Assembly: GCF_018128545.1 (NCBI RefSeq) | Contig: NZ_JAGSND010000002.1 | Location: 186,001 to 250,000, forward strand | Direction: 5' to 3' | DNA from: Sinanaerobacter chloroacetimidivorans | GTDB taxonomy: Bacteria > Bacillota > Clostridia > Peptostreptococcales > Anaerovoracaceae | Length of the DNA: 64,000 nt | In this document: piece after piece, positions 51,382 through 60,886 of the stretch | Numbering within the stretch: position 1 is the first letter of the stretch | Layout: each line of letters opens with the position of its first letter | Translations under genes and position numbers: made by a program | The notes under the pieces: model-generated | Databases searched by the model: none | Told to the model about the DNA's origin: nothing | Seen by the model: the letters and a program-made list of their open reading frames with translations, nothing else

Positions 51382-51828
51382 CTATCCTTTGATTTTTATT
51401 TCATCTTCTTCTGTTATCACAGGAATGTCATGCTTCTTCAGCAGCTCTGCAAAGATGCCGTCCCCGTTGATCCGTTTACCTGTAAAAGTACCGTCATAAA
51501 TCCTGCCGGATCCGCAGGAAGGACTGTTTGCCTTCAGGATTGCCAATTCCAATGTTTGTCCCAGTTCTTCCGCTTTCTTTTTTGCTTCCTGCAAGGTTTT
51601 CTCCGCACCTATGATAAAATTTTCCGTCACGTCCTTGCCGTTTTTATCTATGGCTCTGCCATTGATGAGTTCCGCAGGTGGTCTGGGAGTCGGAAGCCCT
51701 CCCAGAGCTTCCGGGCATACGGGCAGATAGTCCTTATCCTTGAGAAAATCCTTTACCCATCGACACTCATTGTTACCGCCGCTGTATTTGCAATTCTCGC
51801 TCAACAAACAGGCACTGACCAGATACAT
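51382..51828 (-). CDS. DUF523 domain protein
   Basis: A 148-aa protein starting MYLVSACLLSENCKYSGGNN, with CPEALGGLPTPRPPAEL and ANSPSCGSGRIYDGTFTG, the three conserved Cys-containing blocks of DUF523. Cys residues at about 7, 13, 22, 38 and 108 could bind a metal or iron-sulfur cluster. The start ATG at 51828 is preceded by AAAGGA; the longer frame to 51891 is not conserved in the family. It lies between mutS2 and argS. The function is not established. Confidence 0.9.
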   Translation of the reverse strand: MYLVSACLLSENCKYSGGNNECRWVKDFLKDKDYLPVCPEALGGLPTPRPPAELINGRAIDKNGKDVTENFIIGAEKTLQEAKKKAEELGQTLELAILKANSPSCGSGRIYDGTFTGKRINGDGIFAELLKKHDIPVITEEDEIKIKG

Positions 51829-51901
51829 ATCAATAATCCTTTCATTTTGCAGTATATGCTTGAAAGAGCGAGCGGTTGTGAAAACAATCACCGTTCGGCC
51901 C

Positions 51902-54271
51902 TTATCTCAACTTTATTACCGTAACCCCGTCTCCGCCTTCGTTATAGGCACCTTTTCTGAATTGCGCCACGTGCTTATGGGTCTTGAACATCTGCTGGAG
52001 GCCGTCTCTCAGAATCCCTTCACCCCGTCCGTGAATGACGGTCACCTCCGCAAGTCCTGCGATATAGGCATCATCCAGATATTTGTCCACATCCATTAAC
52101 GCGTCGTCCAGCTGTTTTCCCCTGACATTGATGCTGGGGCTGATGCTCTGGACTTTGCTCCGGTACAGTGAGCCGTATCTTGATTTTTTCTGATCTTTCT
52201 TGCCGGACCCGTCCTGGATCTTTGCAAGATTGTCCAGACTGACATTGATCTTAAGGAGGCCTACCTGGACCTGTACCTCATTTCTGTCATCGGGCAGAGA
52301 AATGATATTCCCCTTCTGATCAAGGCTGAGAACCTTTACCCGGTCACCCAGCTTCAACTCCTCCGGTTTTACCGGATTCGGGTTCGTTTCCACCTGTATT
52401 TTATCTCTATATTGATCGGAAGCTGTTCGGATTTTCTTCCGAACCTCCTCATATTTTCTATTTCGGTCGGAAGCATTCTGATTTTTTTCCAGTTCTCTTA
52501 ATTCCTTCTGAACCTGATCCGCGACTTCTTTCGCTTCCCGAATCATATCTCTGGCCTCTTCCTTGGCTTTGCTGAGGATCTTGTCCTTCTGCTCTGCCAG
52601 ACGGTTCTTCTCCTTTTCAAACTGTTCCTTCTGCTTCTGCATTTCCAGACGAAGCAGGATTGCCTCGTCCCTTTCTTCTTCTGCTGCTTTTTTGTCCTTC
52701 TCGATGGAGCTGATCACATCTTCAAATTCAATGTCACCCCTCTGCAGCAGCCCTTTTGCATTTTCTATAATACTCGCACTAAGACCCAGCTTCTTTGAAA
52801 TTTCAAAGGCATTGGATCTGCCCGGAGTACCGATGGTCAAACGATAGGTAGGGCTTAACGTCTCCACGTCAAATTCCATGGAGGCATTTTCTACTCTGTG
52901 GGTAGAAATGGCATATTTTTTCAGTTCCGTATAATGAGTCGTTGCAATGGTTTTTGTTCCCCTGCGGGATAGATATTCCAGTATGGATATCGCCAATGCG
53001 GCACCCTCCGTGGGGTCCGTGCCGGCTCCCAGCTCATCCAGCAGAACCAGTGTCCGGCTGTCGGAGTGATCCAGAATATCCACAATATTTTTCATATGAG
53101 AGGAGAAAGTAGAAAGACTCTGCTCAATACTCTGCTCATCTCCGATATCGGCATATACTTGATTGAATACGGGCATTTCGGTTCCTGATCCGGCAGGAAG
53201 ATGCAATCCCGATTGAGCCATCATCACAAAGAGTCCCACAGTTTTCAGGGTAACGGTTTTTCCGCCTGTATTCGGTCCTGTGATCACAAGGGTGTCATAG
53301 TCTTTTCCCAGGGCGATACTGATAGGAACCACTTTGTCTCTGGGGATCAACGGGTGTCTTCCATCTCTGATCCTGAGAAATCCCCTGGTGTTCATCATCG
53401 GCGCTTCGGCCTTCATTTTGACAGAAAGCCTGCCTTTTGCAAAAATAAAATCCAGCTTTAACAGAATATCCTGATTGTTCAGAAGCTCCTGATGCACCGA
53501 TGCTACCTCTGCGGAAAGCTCAGCCAGGATCCGTTCGATCTCTACCTTTTCCGAAAGCTCCATCTCTCTCAATTCATTGTTCAGATTTACAATGGCCTGA
53601 GGCTCGATGAAAAGTGTGGCGCCGGTAGCAGACTGATCGTGAACGATTCCTGAGAATTTGCTCTTATGCTCCTGTTTGACAGGGATAACATATCTCCCCT
53701 GCCGCATGGTCACAATGGCATCCTGAAGCATGGTCCTGTTATCGGATGAATTCAAGATCTGATTCATTTTAGCCCGAATAGCCTCATTCTGCCTCTGTAT
53801 GGTTCTTCTGATATTCCGAAGCTCAGGACTGGCCTGATCGGACATTTCATCCTCGGAGAGTATGCAGCGGTCTATATTTTCTTCCAGTCTTTTCTGTATG
53901 CTTAAGACCTCTGCCAGACCCTTCACAATGGGCAGTTCAGGCAGATCGCTCTTCAGAAAGCTCGCCGCATTCCTCACCACCTGCAAATTGTATAAAACTT
54001 CAAGAAGCTGCTTCATCGTCAGGGTGCTGCCCTTTTCCGCCAGATAGATGCTGTCACGGATATCGTAGAAGCTTCCCAGAGGAAGGGCCCCCTTACGCAT
54101 AATAACGGAAACCGCTTCTGTGGTTTCCGCCAGCATTTCTTGAATTTGATACAGTTCAAGACCGGGACGCAGCTCCCCGATAGCTTTTCGCGTAATGGAG
54201 GAAGCTGCTTCCGTACTTAACAGGTCCAATATTTTATAATATTCTAAAACGCGGTATGATTTTTGATTCAT
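51902..54271 (-). CDS. mutS2: MutS2, Smr-domain endonuclease/ribosome-rescue ATPase
   Basis: A 789-aa MutS2. The core has the lever region, the Walker A (ITGPNTGGKTVTLKTVGL), the dimer and Walker B region (VLLDELGAGTDPTEGAAL), then a long coiled coil (about 510-630), a KOW-like stretch (LKLGDRVKVLSLDQKG) and the C-terminal Smr nuclease domain (VTVIHGRGEGILRDGL). MutS2 suppresses recombination in some species and splits collided ribosomes in Bacillus. The usual LDLR motif before Smr reads INVRG here. It follows zapA by 13 bp, a typical clostridial order. Confidence 0.97.
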   Translation of the reverse strand: MNQKSYRVLEYYKILDLLSTEAASSITRKAIGELRPGLELYQIQEMLAETTEAVSVIMRKGALPLGSFYDIRDSIYLAEKGSTLTMKQLLEVLYNLQVVRNAASFLKSDLPELPIVKGLAEVLSIQKRLEENIDRCILSEDEMSDQASPELRNIRRTIQRQNEAIRAKMNQILNSSDNRTMLQDAIVTMRQGRYVIPVKQEHKSKFSGIVHDQSATGATLFIEPQAIVNLNNELREMELSEKVEIERILAELSAEVASVHQELLNNQDILLKLDFIFAKGRLSVKMKAEAPMMNTRGFLRIRDGRHPLIPRDKVVPISIALGKDYDTLVITGPNTGGKTVTLKTVGLFVMMAQSGLHLPAGSGTEMPVFNQVYADIGDEQSIEQSLSTFSSHMKNIVDILDHSDSRTLVLLDELGAGTDPTEGAALAISILEYLSRRGTKTIATTHYTELKKYAISTHRVENASMEFDVETLSPTYRLTIGTPGRSNAFEISKKLGLSASIIENAKGLLQRGDIEFEDVISSIEKDKKAAEEERDEAILLRLEMQKQKEQFEKEKNRLAEQKDKILSKAKEEARDMIREAKEVADQVQKELRELEKNQNASDRNRKYEEVRKKIRTASDQYRDKIQVETNPNPVKPEELKLGDRVKVLSLDQKGNIISLPDDRNEVQVQVGLLKINVSLDNLAKIQDGSGKKDQKKSRYGSLYRSKVQSISPSINVRGKQLDDALMDVDKYLDDAYIAGLAEVTVIHGRGEGILRDGLQQMFKTHKHVAQFRKGAYNEGGDGVTVIKLR

Positions 54272-54284
54272 TGGCTGTCCTTTA

Positions 54285-54905
54285 TCAGTCTACTATTTTT
54301 TTATATCGGTCCAGATCTCCCTTGAGTCTGATATTCTCCATCTGAAGATCAAAGAAGCTGCTCTCCATATCCTTGCATCTGGCTTCCAGTTCTTTCATAG
54401 CAGTTATTTCACTATCCTTGGACTCCTGGTGGAGTCTTATGCGGTCTGCCAAATTTTCATTTTTGTCCAGGAGAGCGACGTATTTCTCTTCCAATTCTTT
54501 ATAGGCCGTATTCATTTTATCCAATTCCACTGTTTTTTCATTAAACAGCCGCTGGAGTTCTTCTTTTTGTTCGATGCTGGCCTGAGCATCCTCTTTATAT
54601 TGCAGAAAACTTTTTTTCGCTTCATCCCAAAGTTGGACATAATGCTTTGTATCTTTTTCCAGCTGTTCGTTCTGGGCTTTCAGGCTGTTGATTCGATCCA
54701 TGGCCGAAAACAGATCGTCTGCCGCATTGACTGCAGCCAGAACTGCTAAGGATGATGCGGAGCCGGCAGGTAAGGCTTTTGCGATTTCATGCATTTTCGT
54801 GTTAACATAGTCCGCTACCTTGATAATATGTTCTCTCGGTGAACTGCCGGCTATCGTATATTCTTGTCCATAGATTTTTACACTAACCTTGTTTTTTTCC
54901 TCCAT
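54285..54905 (-). CDS. zapA: Cell division protein ZapA (long coiled-coil form)
   Basis: A 206-aa ZapA. The N-terminal domain is typical (KVSVKIYGQEYTIAGSSPREHIIKVADYVNTKMHEIA), followed by VLAAVNAADDLFSAM and a coiled coil of about 130 residues. Many ZapA proteins are only about 100 aa long; the long coiled coil is common in Clostridia. It promotes bundling of FtsZ filaments at the division site. ftsZ itself is 4.4 kb upstream on the same strand. GGGAG precedes the ATG. Confidence 0.93.
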   Translation of the reverse strand: MEEKNKVSVKIYGQEYTIAGSSPREHIIKVADYVNTKMHEIAKALPAGSASSLAVLAAVNAADDLFSAMDRINSLKAQNEQLEKDTKHYVQLWDEAKKSFLQYKEDAQASIEQKEELQRLFNEKTVELDKMNTAYKELEEKYVALLDKNENLADRIRLHQESKDSEITAMKELEARCKDMESSFFDLQMENIRLKGDLDRYKKIVD

Positions 54906-54953
54906 GCTCTCTAAACTCCCTTCGTAATTGTTTACCCAATTTGTGAAGCAATA

Positions 54954-57353
54954 TTACATTTCGCGCAATACGGCATTCAGTTGTTCTTTTAACGCTCCCA
55001 GTACTTTTTGATGAACCTTGACCACTTCTTCGTCCGTCAGGGTTCTGTCAGAAGCCCGGTAGGTCAGTGAGAAGGCAACGCTCTTCATACCAGGAAGCAC
55101 CTGCTTGCCGCGGTAAACATCAAAGAGAACAACGCTTTCCAGCAGTTTCCCTCCGATTTCTTTGATTACGTTTTCCATTTCCGCCACAGTAACTGCTTCT
55201 TTTACGCTAAGCGCAATATCTCTCGTAATGGCAGGATATTTGGGAAGGGGTTTATAAAAACGTTCGATATTCGCCTGCTTCATCACCTGATCAAAAGCCA
55301 GCTCGCAGCAATAGCTTTTGGTTCCAATACCGTACTTTTCAGCAACATCCGGGTGAATTTCTCCCATGATTCCCAGCTCGATTCCCTTGGAAAGGATTCT
55401 TGCACATTTTCCCGGATGGTAAACGCCGTATTCCGATTCGGGGATATAAGAGGTTTCATCAATACCCAGTTTTGCAAACAGCTCCTCCAGCATTCCTTTT
55501 AATGTATAGAAGCTTTCTCCTTCTCCGTAGCAGGCTGCCACCATGGATTGTCTTTCTTCCGGCAGCAATTCTTCTTCGTCCAGACTTTTAAAGAAAGTAT
55601 TTCCGATTTCAAAGGCTCTTACTCTGCTGATATTTCTGGAGAAATTTCGCCCCAGAACTTCCATCATGTTAGGAGTCAAAATGGTTCTCATAACGCTGTT
55701 TTCTTCCCCAAGAGGATTGATCAGGCGTACAAAATTCCGCTCCCAGGAGTCTTCCGCAATACCTATATAGTCCACACCTTTCGGGCTGACAAAGGAATAG
55801 GTCTGCACTTCGTTGGCTCCCATGGCGGTCAGGGTTTCCCTGGACAGGTCGATCAGCGTCCTCTCTCTGGATTTGATCGCCTCTAAATTTCCTTTCGGCA
55901 GCGTTACCGGCATTTTGTCATACCCGTAAATTCTTGCGACCTCTTCTATAAAATCAATTTCCTCCTCTAAATCCTGTCGGATAGTAGGAGGCGTTACCTT
56001 CATGTTGTTTCCCACTCGCAAAACCTTCATTTCGAGGCTTTCCAGGATTTCTTCCATCTCTTTTCCGGAAAGCTCGATGCCAAGCACTGCATTGACACGA
56101 TCCACTCTTACGTTTACGGGTTCGGCTTCATAAACTTCTGGATAAGCATCCACAGCACCTTTCACAACGGTACCGGCTCCGAGAATTTCGATGAGCTTGC
56201 AGACTCTGTCTGCTGCTGTCTCACAAAGATTCGGGTCAATACCCTTTTCAAATCTGGAAGAGGCTTCGGTTCTCAGCGCCAATTTTTTGGATGTGGATCT
56301 GACACTGTTGCCGTCAAAGTTGGCGGCTTCCACAAGAATCGTTTTTGTATCCGACTTGATTTCGGAGTTGAGGCCTCCCATAACGCCGGCAATGGCTACG
56401 CCGCGCTTTCCGTCTTTGATCAGAAGCATGTTCTGATTCAGCTTGCGTTCGGTGCCGTCCAGCGTAGTAAAGAGTTCCCCCTCTTGCGCTGTGTCCACAA
56501 TAATTTTTTGATCTGCGATATCTCTGATATCAAAGGCATGGATAGGCTGTCCATACTCCAGCATGACATAGTTGGTAATGTCAACGATATTGTTGATCGG
56601 CCTCATTCCCGCATAGATCAGCCGTTTCTGAAGCCACCAGGGAGACTGCTCGATTTTAACGTCCGTAACAATACGTCCTACATATCGTTTGCACAGATCG
56701 GGTCTTCTGATTTCGATATCGATAAAGTCTTTTGCTTTTCCTGTTTCCTTTTCACATTCCGTTTCCGGATAGGAAAGGGTACCGCCAAAGGTTGCTGCCG
56801 CTTCTCTGGCCATTCCGATCATGGAGAGGCAGTCAGGACGATTTGGTGTGATTTCAAAATCCACCACCGCATTTTTCAGGCCCAGGACTTCTACGATATC
56901 CTTTCCCAAGGGGTATTCCTGATCCAGGATCCAAATACCGTCTTTATGGGCAACAGGAACAACCTTATCTGCAAAGCCAAGTTCCCCGGCGGAGCATAGC
57001 ATACCGTTTGACTCCACACCTCTCAGTCTTCCTCGCTTAATAGTCTTATCTCCCGGAAGTTTCCCTCCGTGCAATACCACAGGCACATAAGCGCCTTCAA
57101 AAATATTATCCGCACCGGTTACGATCTGAAGGAACTCGTCTTCCCCGATGTCGATCTGCGTTACCAGCAGCTTGTCCGCATCCGGATGCTTTTCGATGGC
57201 AACGATTTTTCCGACCACTACATTTTCAATGTCTTCACCGAAATGCTCCACGGTTTCAAGATTGGAGCCTGACATAATCATTTTTTCACAAAATTCGTTT
57301 ATATCCGCTTTTACGTCTATATATTCTTTTAACCATTCAATAGGCACTAACAT
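54954..57353 (-). CDS. pheT: Phenylalanyl-tRNA synthetase beta subunit
   Basis: A 799-aa PheT with all expected parts: an N-terminal EMAP-like tRNA-binding domain (residues 40-150, IVAIEKHPDADKLLVTQIDIG), B3/B4 with editing pocket (about 210-380, TDVKIEQSPWWLQKRLIYAGMRPINNIVDITNYV), B5, the class II-like core and a C-terminal FDX-ACB anticodon-binding domain (YPAITRDIALSVKEAV). It follows pheS by 12 bp. Together they form the (alpha-beta)2 enzyme that charges tRNA-Phe. Confidence 0.98.
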   Translation of the reverse strand: MLVPIEWLKEYIDVKADINEFCEKMIMSGSNLETVEHFGEDIENVVVGKIVAIEKHPDADKLLVTQIDIGEDEFLQIVTGADNIFEGAYVPVVLHGGKLPGDKTIKRGRLRGVESNGMLCSAGELGFADKVVPVAHKDGIWILDQEYPLGKDIVEVLGLKNAVVDFEITPNRPDCLSMIGMAREAAATFGGTLSYPETECEKETGKAKDFIDIEIRRPDLCKRYVGRIVTDVKIEQSPWWLQKRLIYAGMRPINNIVDITNYVMLEYGQPIHAFDIRDIADQKIIVDTAQEGELFTTLDGTERKLNQNMLLIKDGKRGVAIAGVMGGLNSEIKSDTKTILVEAANFDGNSVRSTSKKLALRTEASSRFEKGIDPNLCETAADRVCKLIEILGAGTVVKGAVDAYPEVYEAEPVNVRVDRVNAVLGIELSGKEMEEILESLEMKVLRVGNNMKVTPPTIRQDLEEEIDFIEEVARIYGYDKMPVTLPKGNLEAIKSRERTLIDLSRETLTAMGANEVQTYSFVSPKGVDYIGIAEDSWERNFVRLINPLGEENSVMRTILTPNMMEVLGRNFSRNISRVRAFEIGNTFFKSLDEEELLPEERQSMVAACYGEGESFYTLKGMLEELFAKLGIDETSYIPESEYGVYHPGKCARILSKGIELGIMGEIHPDVAEKYGIGTKSYCCELAFDQVMKQANIERFYKPLPKYPAITRDIALSVKEAVTVAEMENVIKEIGGKLLESVVLFDVYRGKQVLPGMKSVAFSLTYRASDRTLTDEEVVKVHQKVLGALKEQLNAVLREM

Positions 57354-57365
57354 TCGATTACCCCC

Positions 57366-58388
57366 TTATTTAAACTGTTGAATGAAACGCATGTCGTTTT
57401 CGTAGAACAGTCTGATATCATCCACTTCATATTTTAGCATTGCGATTCTCTCAACACCCATTCCAAAAGCAAAACCGGTATACTTTTCCGTATCCACATG
57501 GCCTACTCTTAAAACGTTGGGATGAACCATACCGCAGCCCAGTATTTCAATCCAGCCGCTTCCTTTGCAGACCCGGCATCCGGTGCCGCCGCATTTGAAG
57601 CAGGAAACGTCCATCTCTGCACTGGGTTCCGTAAATGGGAAGTGATGGGGTCTGAACTTGGTTTTCACCCTGGAGCCGAAGAAATTTTTAGCAAAGGAAT
57701 CCAGGGTTCCCTTCAAGTCTGCCATGGTTATGCCTTCGTCTACGTTCAACCCTTCTATCTGGTGGAACATGGGAGAATGGGTTGCATCCGGCGTATCGCA
57801 GCGGAAGCATCTTCCCGGAGAGATCACCTTGATAGGCGGATTTTCCTTCATCAATGTTCTTACCTGAACCGGTGAGGTCTGGGTTCTGAGCAAGGTGTCT
57901 TCGGTGATATAGAAAGTATCTGAAAAATCTCTGGCAGGATGATTCGGTCCTGCATTCAGCGCATCGAAATTATTGAACACCGTTTCCACTTCCGGACCTT
58001 CCGCAATGGAAAATCCCATGCTCATAAATACCTTGGATATTTCGTCTATGGTAATGGTAATCGGATGCTTTACGCCCAGGGTAATCTTACTGCCCGGCTC
58101 CGTAACGTCGATTTTTTCCTTTTTAAAACGTTCTGCTTTCTGAAATTCTTTCATGGCAGCAAATTTTTCTTCCAGGAGCTGCTCTATCTCCATTCTGACA
58201 TTGTTCGCTGCTTTTCCGAATTCCTTACGATCCTCCGGGCTCATAGCTCCCATGGATCTGAGAATTTCCGTAAGCTGCCCTTTTTTCCCCAGCAGCTTGA
58301 CTCTAATCTCTTCCGTTTCCAACATCGAGGAGGCTTTTAAAAGCTGTTCCTTTGCCTCCTGCAAAATTGACGTTAACTGATTTTGCAT
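57366..58388 (-). CDS. pheS: Phenylalanyl-tRNA synthetase alpha subunit
   Basis: A 340-aa PheS. The N-terminal coiled coil (about 1-85) precedes class II motifs: GPNHPARDFSDTFYI, RTQTSPVQVRTL (motif 2 region), the FKCGGTGCRVCKGSGWIEILG block with paired Cys residues, and motif 3 GFAFGMGVERIAML. It holds the catalytic site for phenylalanine. The 69-bp leader back to the methylase gene is too short for a T-box, and none was found. Confidence 0.98.
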   Translation of the reverse strand: MQNQLTSILQEAKEQLLKASSMLETEEIRVKLLGKKGQLTEILRSMGAMSPEDRKEFGKAANNVRMEIEQLLEEKFAAMKEFQKAERFKKEKIDVTEPGSKITLGVKHPITITIDEISKVFMSMGFSIAEGPEVETVFNNFDALNAGPNHPARDFSDTFYITEDTLLRTQTSPVQVRTLMKENPPIKVISPGRCFRCDTPDATHSPMFHQIEGLNVDEGITMADLKGTLDSFAKNFFGSRVKTKFRPHHFPFTEPSAEMDVSCFKCGGTGCRVCKGSGWIEILGCGMVHPNVLRVGHVDTEKYTGFAFGMGVERIAMLKYEVDDIRLFYENDMRFIQQFK

Positions 58389-58457
58389 AAACCTATCTCC
58401 ATTTCTATTATAATTTTATAAATTCTGTTCTTATGAACAAGTCTGATTTCCTGATTG

Positions 58458-59249
58458 TTACTGACGGAAGTTTTGGCGAACCGACTCATACATGAAAATT
58501 CCTGCGGATACCGCAGCATTAAGCGACTCGATTGTACCCTCCATCGGGATCTTCACTCTGCTGTCTGCGCCTTCCAAAAACTCCCGACAAACTCCATTTC
58601 CTTCGTTTCCGATGATGATTGCCGTGTTTTCACGCAGATCCGCATCATAATAGATCTTTGCTTCCTTTAAAGCCGTACAAAGAATCCGTTTCCCATATTT
58701 TCTCAACAGACTCAGCGCCTCCGCCGGCGTATCCAGTATCAGTACGGGAAGCCGAAAAAGAGAGCCTGCGGCGGAACGAACCACCTTAGGAGAATAGATA
58801 TCTCCGCTGCCCTTCATCAGAATGGCTCCCAAATAACCTGCCGCATCCGCTGTTCGGAGTATGGTGCCGATGTTTCCCGGATCCTGAAGCCTATCCAGAA
58901 GGATGATGTTGGATTTTGAACCCTGGTCCAGGAAAAATTCCTGTTCCGAATAGATCCGTTTCTTCACAACAGCCATGACCCCCTGGGGGGTTTCCGTATC
59001 GGACAGCTTTCCGAAGAGACCGGATTCCATGGTATATACCGGTATTTTCCGCCCCTTCAGGTCGTACTCCTGCATGGTAAAGTCCGGAGTTCTCAGGATC
59101 ACCTCAATTTCTCCCTGGTTGTCCAGCGCTTCAGCGATGAGATTGGGACCTTCTATTATATATTTTCCCATTTTATCTCGATTTTTTTTCATTTTTAATT
59201 GAAAAATTTTTTTATAAATGGGATTCTCCGTCGAGGTTATCAGTGTCAT
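58458..59249 (-). CDS. SpoU/TrmH-family RNA 2'-O-methyltransferase
   Basis: A 263-aa SPOUT methyltransferase. An N-terminal L30e-like substrate domain (KYIIEGPNLIAEALD) is followed by the knotted catalytic domain with motif 1 (LDRLQDPGNIGTILRTADAAG), motif 2 (IIIGNEGNGV) and motif 3 (IPMEGTIESLNAAVSAGIFMYE). It methylates the 2'-OH of an rRNA or tRNA nucleotide; the site is unknown. The start is ATG 59249 with TGGAG at 8 nt; the GTG at 59258 would abut it. It sits between ftsZ and pheS. Confidence 0.94.
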   Translation of the reverse strand: MTLITSTENPIYKKIFQLKMKKNRDKMGKYIIEGPNLIAEALDNQGEIEVILRTPDFTMQEYDLKGRKIPVYTMESGLFGKLSDTETPQGVMAVVKKRIYSEQEFFLDQGSKSNIILLDRLQDPGNIGTILRTADAAGYLGAILMKGSGDIYSPKVVRSAAGSLFRLPVLILDTPAEALSLLRKYGKRILCTALKEAKIYYDADLRENTAIIIGNEGNGVCREFLEGADSRVKIPMEGTIESLNAAVSAGIFMYESVRQNFRQ

Positions 59250-59263
59250 TTTCTGCACTCCAT

Positions 59264-59290
59264 TAGAAAAAGCCGGCAGTTTTACCGGCT
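59264..59290 (-). terminator. ftsZ terminator
   Basis: A 6-bp stem AGCCGG/CCGGCT (59271-59276, 59285-59290) on the minus strand is followed by TTTTTCT, 19 bp after the ftsZ stop. It separates the division cluster from the methylase-phe operon. Confidence 0.75.
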
Positions 59291-59308
59291 CATCCTTCGT
59301 ATCTTTAA

Positions 59309-60445
59309 TTAAAAGCTACCCATTTTATCCTTGCTGAGGAAGGATGGAATATCAAATGCACCGGTAATCTTTGATTTAAAAATATCATCTGGTGACTGAT
59401 TTTCTCCCTCTCCTTCTGCATTTGACGCATCTTCGTCCTCTTTGGCATGAGCCTCTGCCTTTTCTCTGCTGGGAGAAAGTATATCCGAGGGTCTGTCTTC
59501 AAATCCCGTTGCAATGACGGTAATAATGATTTCGTCCTTCATCTCTTCCTTCACAGAAGCACCGAAGATTACGATAGCATCCTTATCTGCTGCCTTTTCG
59601 ATCTGATCTGCTGCCTCGTTCACTTCCAGCATGCCCAGATCATAACCACCCATAATGTTTAACAGAATGGCTTTTGCGCCGTTAATGGAGGTTTCCAGCA
59701 ATGGACTTTCAATTGCTGCTTTGACAGCATCCGCCACTCTGGTTTCTCCTACGCCTCTGCCCACACCCATATGGGCAATGCCTCGGTCACTCATTACCGT
59801 TTTTACATCAGCAAAGTCCAGATTGATAAGTCCGGCCTCCGCAATGAGATCCGATATTCCTTGAACACCTTGCTTCAGAACCTCATCCGCCATGGCGAAA
59901 GCCTGAATCATGGATGTATTTTTTTCCGCTATTTGTAATAATTTATCGTTGGGAACTACTACCAAAGAATCAACATATTTTTTTAGAAACTTAATACCCA
60001 ATTCGGCATGATCTTTTCTCTTTTTCCCTTCAAAGGTAAAAGGCTTGGTTACCACACCGACGGTCAGGATTCCTAAATCCTTTGCCGCTTTTGCAATGAT
60101 AGGCGCTGCCCCTGTTCCTGTTCCTCCGCCCATTCCTGCCGTGATAAATACCATATCGGAACCTGCTATGAATTTGGTCAGATCGTCAATATTTTCCTCT
60201 GCGGCTTTTTGCCCGATTTCAGGGTTTGCACCGGCCCCCAGACCTTTTGTAAGCTTCTCCCCGATCTGAAATTTTGTTTCGGCTTTCGATCCTGCCAGTG
60301 CCTGCTTGTCCGTATTTACTGTCATAAAAGTTACACCGTTAAGACCTGCATCTATCATTCTATTGACAGCATTGCTACCGCCGCCGCCAACACCTATTAC
60401 TTTAATTTGCGCTGTACTTTGGTCATTCACTTCGAATTGTAACAT
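59309..60445 (-). CDS. ftsZ: FtsZ, tubulin-like cell division GTPase
   Basis: A 378-aa FtsZ. It starts [30 protein letters not shown] at ATG 60445 behind GGGAGG; the longer frame to 60508 is not used. The tubulin signature GGGTGTG ([14 protein letters not shown]), the T7 loop with [11 protein letters not shown], and the C-terminal peptide FDIPSFLSK for partner binding are present, with a short acidic linker of about 40 residues. It forms the Z ring at midcell. sbp and the DUF881 genes lie directly upstream. Confidence 0.98.
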   Translation of the reverse strand: MLQFEVNDQSTAQIKVIGVGGGGSNAVNRMIDAGLNGVTFMTVNTDKQALAGSKAETKFQIGEKLTKGLGAGANPEIGQKAAEENIDDLTKFIAGSDMVFITAGMGGGTGTGAAPIIAKAAKDLGILTVGVVTKPFTFEGKKRKDHAELGIKFLKKYVDSLVVVPNDKLLQIAEKNTSMIQAFAMADEVLKQGVQGISDLIAEAGLINLDFADVKTVMSDRGIAHMGVGRGVGETRVADAVKAAIESPLLETSINGAKAILLNIMGGYDLGMLEVNEAADQIEKAADKDAIVIFGASVKEEMKDEIIITVIATGFEDRPSDILSPSREKAEAHAKEDEDASNAEGEGENQSPDDIFKSKITGAFDIPSFLSKDKMGSF

Positions 60446-60508
60446 AGTCCCGCAACCTCCCGTTACTTTAATAATTGCTATTATATCATAGGAAAGGCGC
60501 CAATGCAC

Positions 60509-60886
60509 CTATTTCTTGTTGATATTGCTATCTTTTTTTATAAAATACTTGTCAATTAGCAGCCTTCTGATTACCGCAATATTCTGGAATAATCTTCCGC
60601 CGAAGACCAAAATTGCAGCATAGTACAGCGGTACTCCCAAACGATCTCCCAGATAGGCAAGTACGCCTGCCAGAAGCGCGTTGGTGATAAAACCGGAAAT
60701 AAAGATCAGATTATTGTATTTTTCTTCCAGATGAGATCTTGCAGCTCCTAAAATGGAGTCGATAGCTGCCAGAAGACCCATCGTGATGTAGAAAGAGTAT
60801 TCGGTAGGGTAGGAGATATTAAACGTAAAGCCCAAAATAATTCCGCCCAGGAGTCCGATTATCATTGCAATTATCATTTTATTCAC
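60509..60886 (-). CDS. sbp: Small basic membrane protein Sbp (DUF1290)
   Basis: A 125-aa protein with three or four helices: IIAMIIGLLGGIILGFTF, YITMGLLAAIDSILGAARSHLEEKY and FITNALLAGVLAYLGDRLGVPLYYAAILVFGGRLFQNIA, matching DUF1290 and the Bacillus Sbp found beside ftsZ. The C-terminus is basic. The function is unknown; it is conserved in division clusters of Firmicutes and Actinobacteria. It overlaps the upstream DUF881 gene by 8 bp and ends 63 bp before ftsZ. Confidence 0.93.
   Translation of the reverse strand: MNKMIIAMIIGLLGGIILGFTFNISYPTEYSFYITMGLLAAIDSILGAARSHLEEKYNNLIFISGFITNALLAGVLAYLGDRLGVPLYYAAILVFGGRLFQNIAVIRRLLIDKYFIKKDSNINKK

Noticed and set aside
58389..58457. T-box leader for pheST
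   Set aside because: Only 69 bp separate the methylase stop from pheS and there is no T-box sequence or specifier stem.
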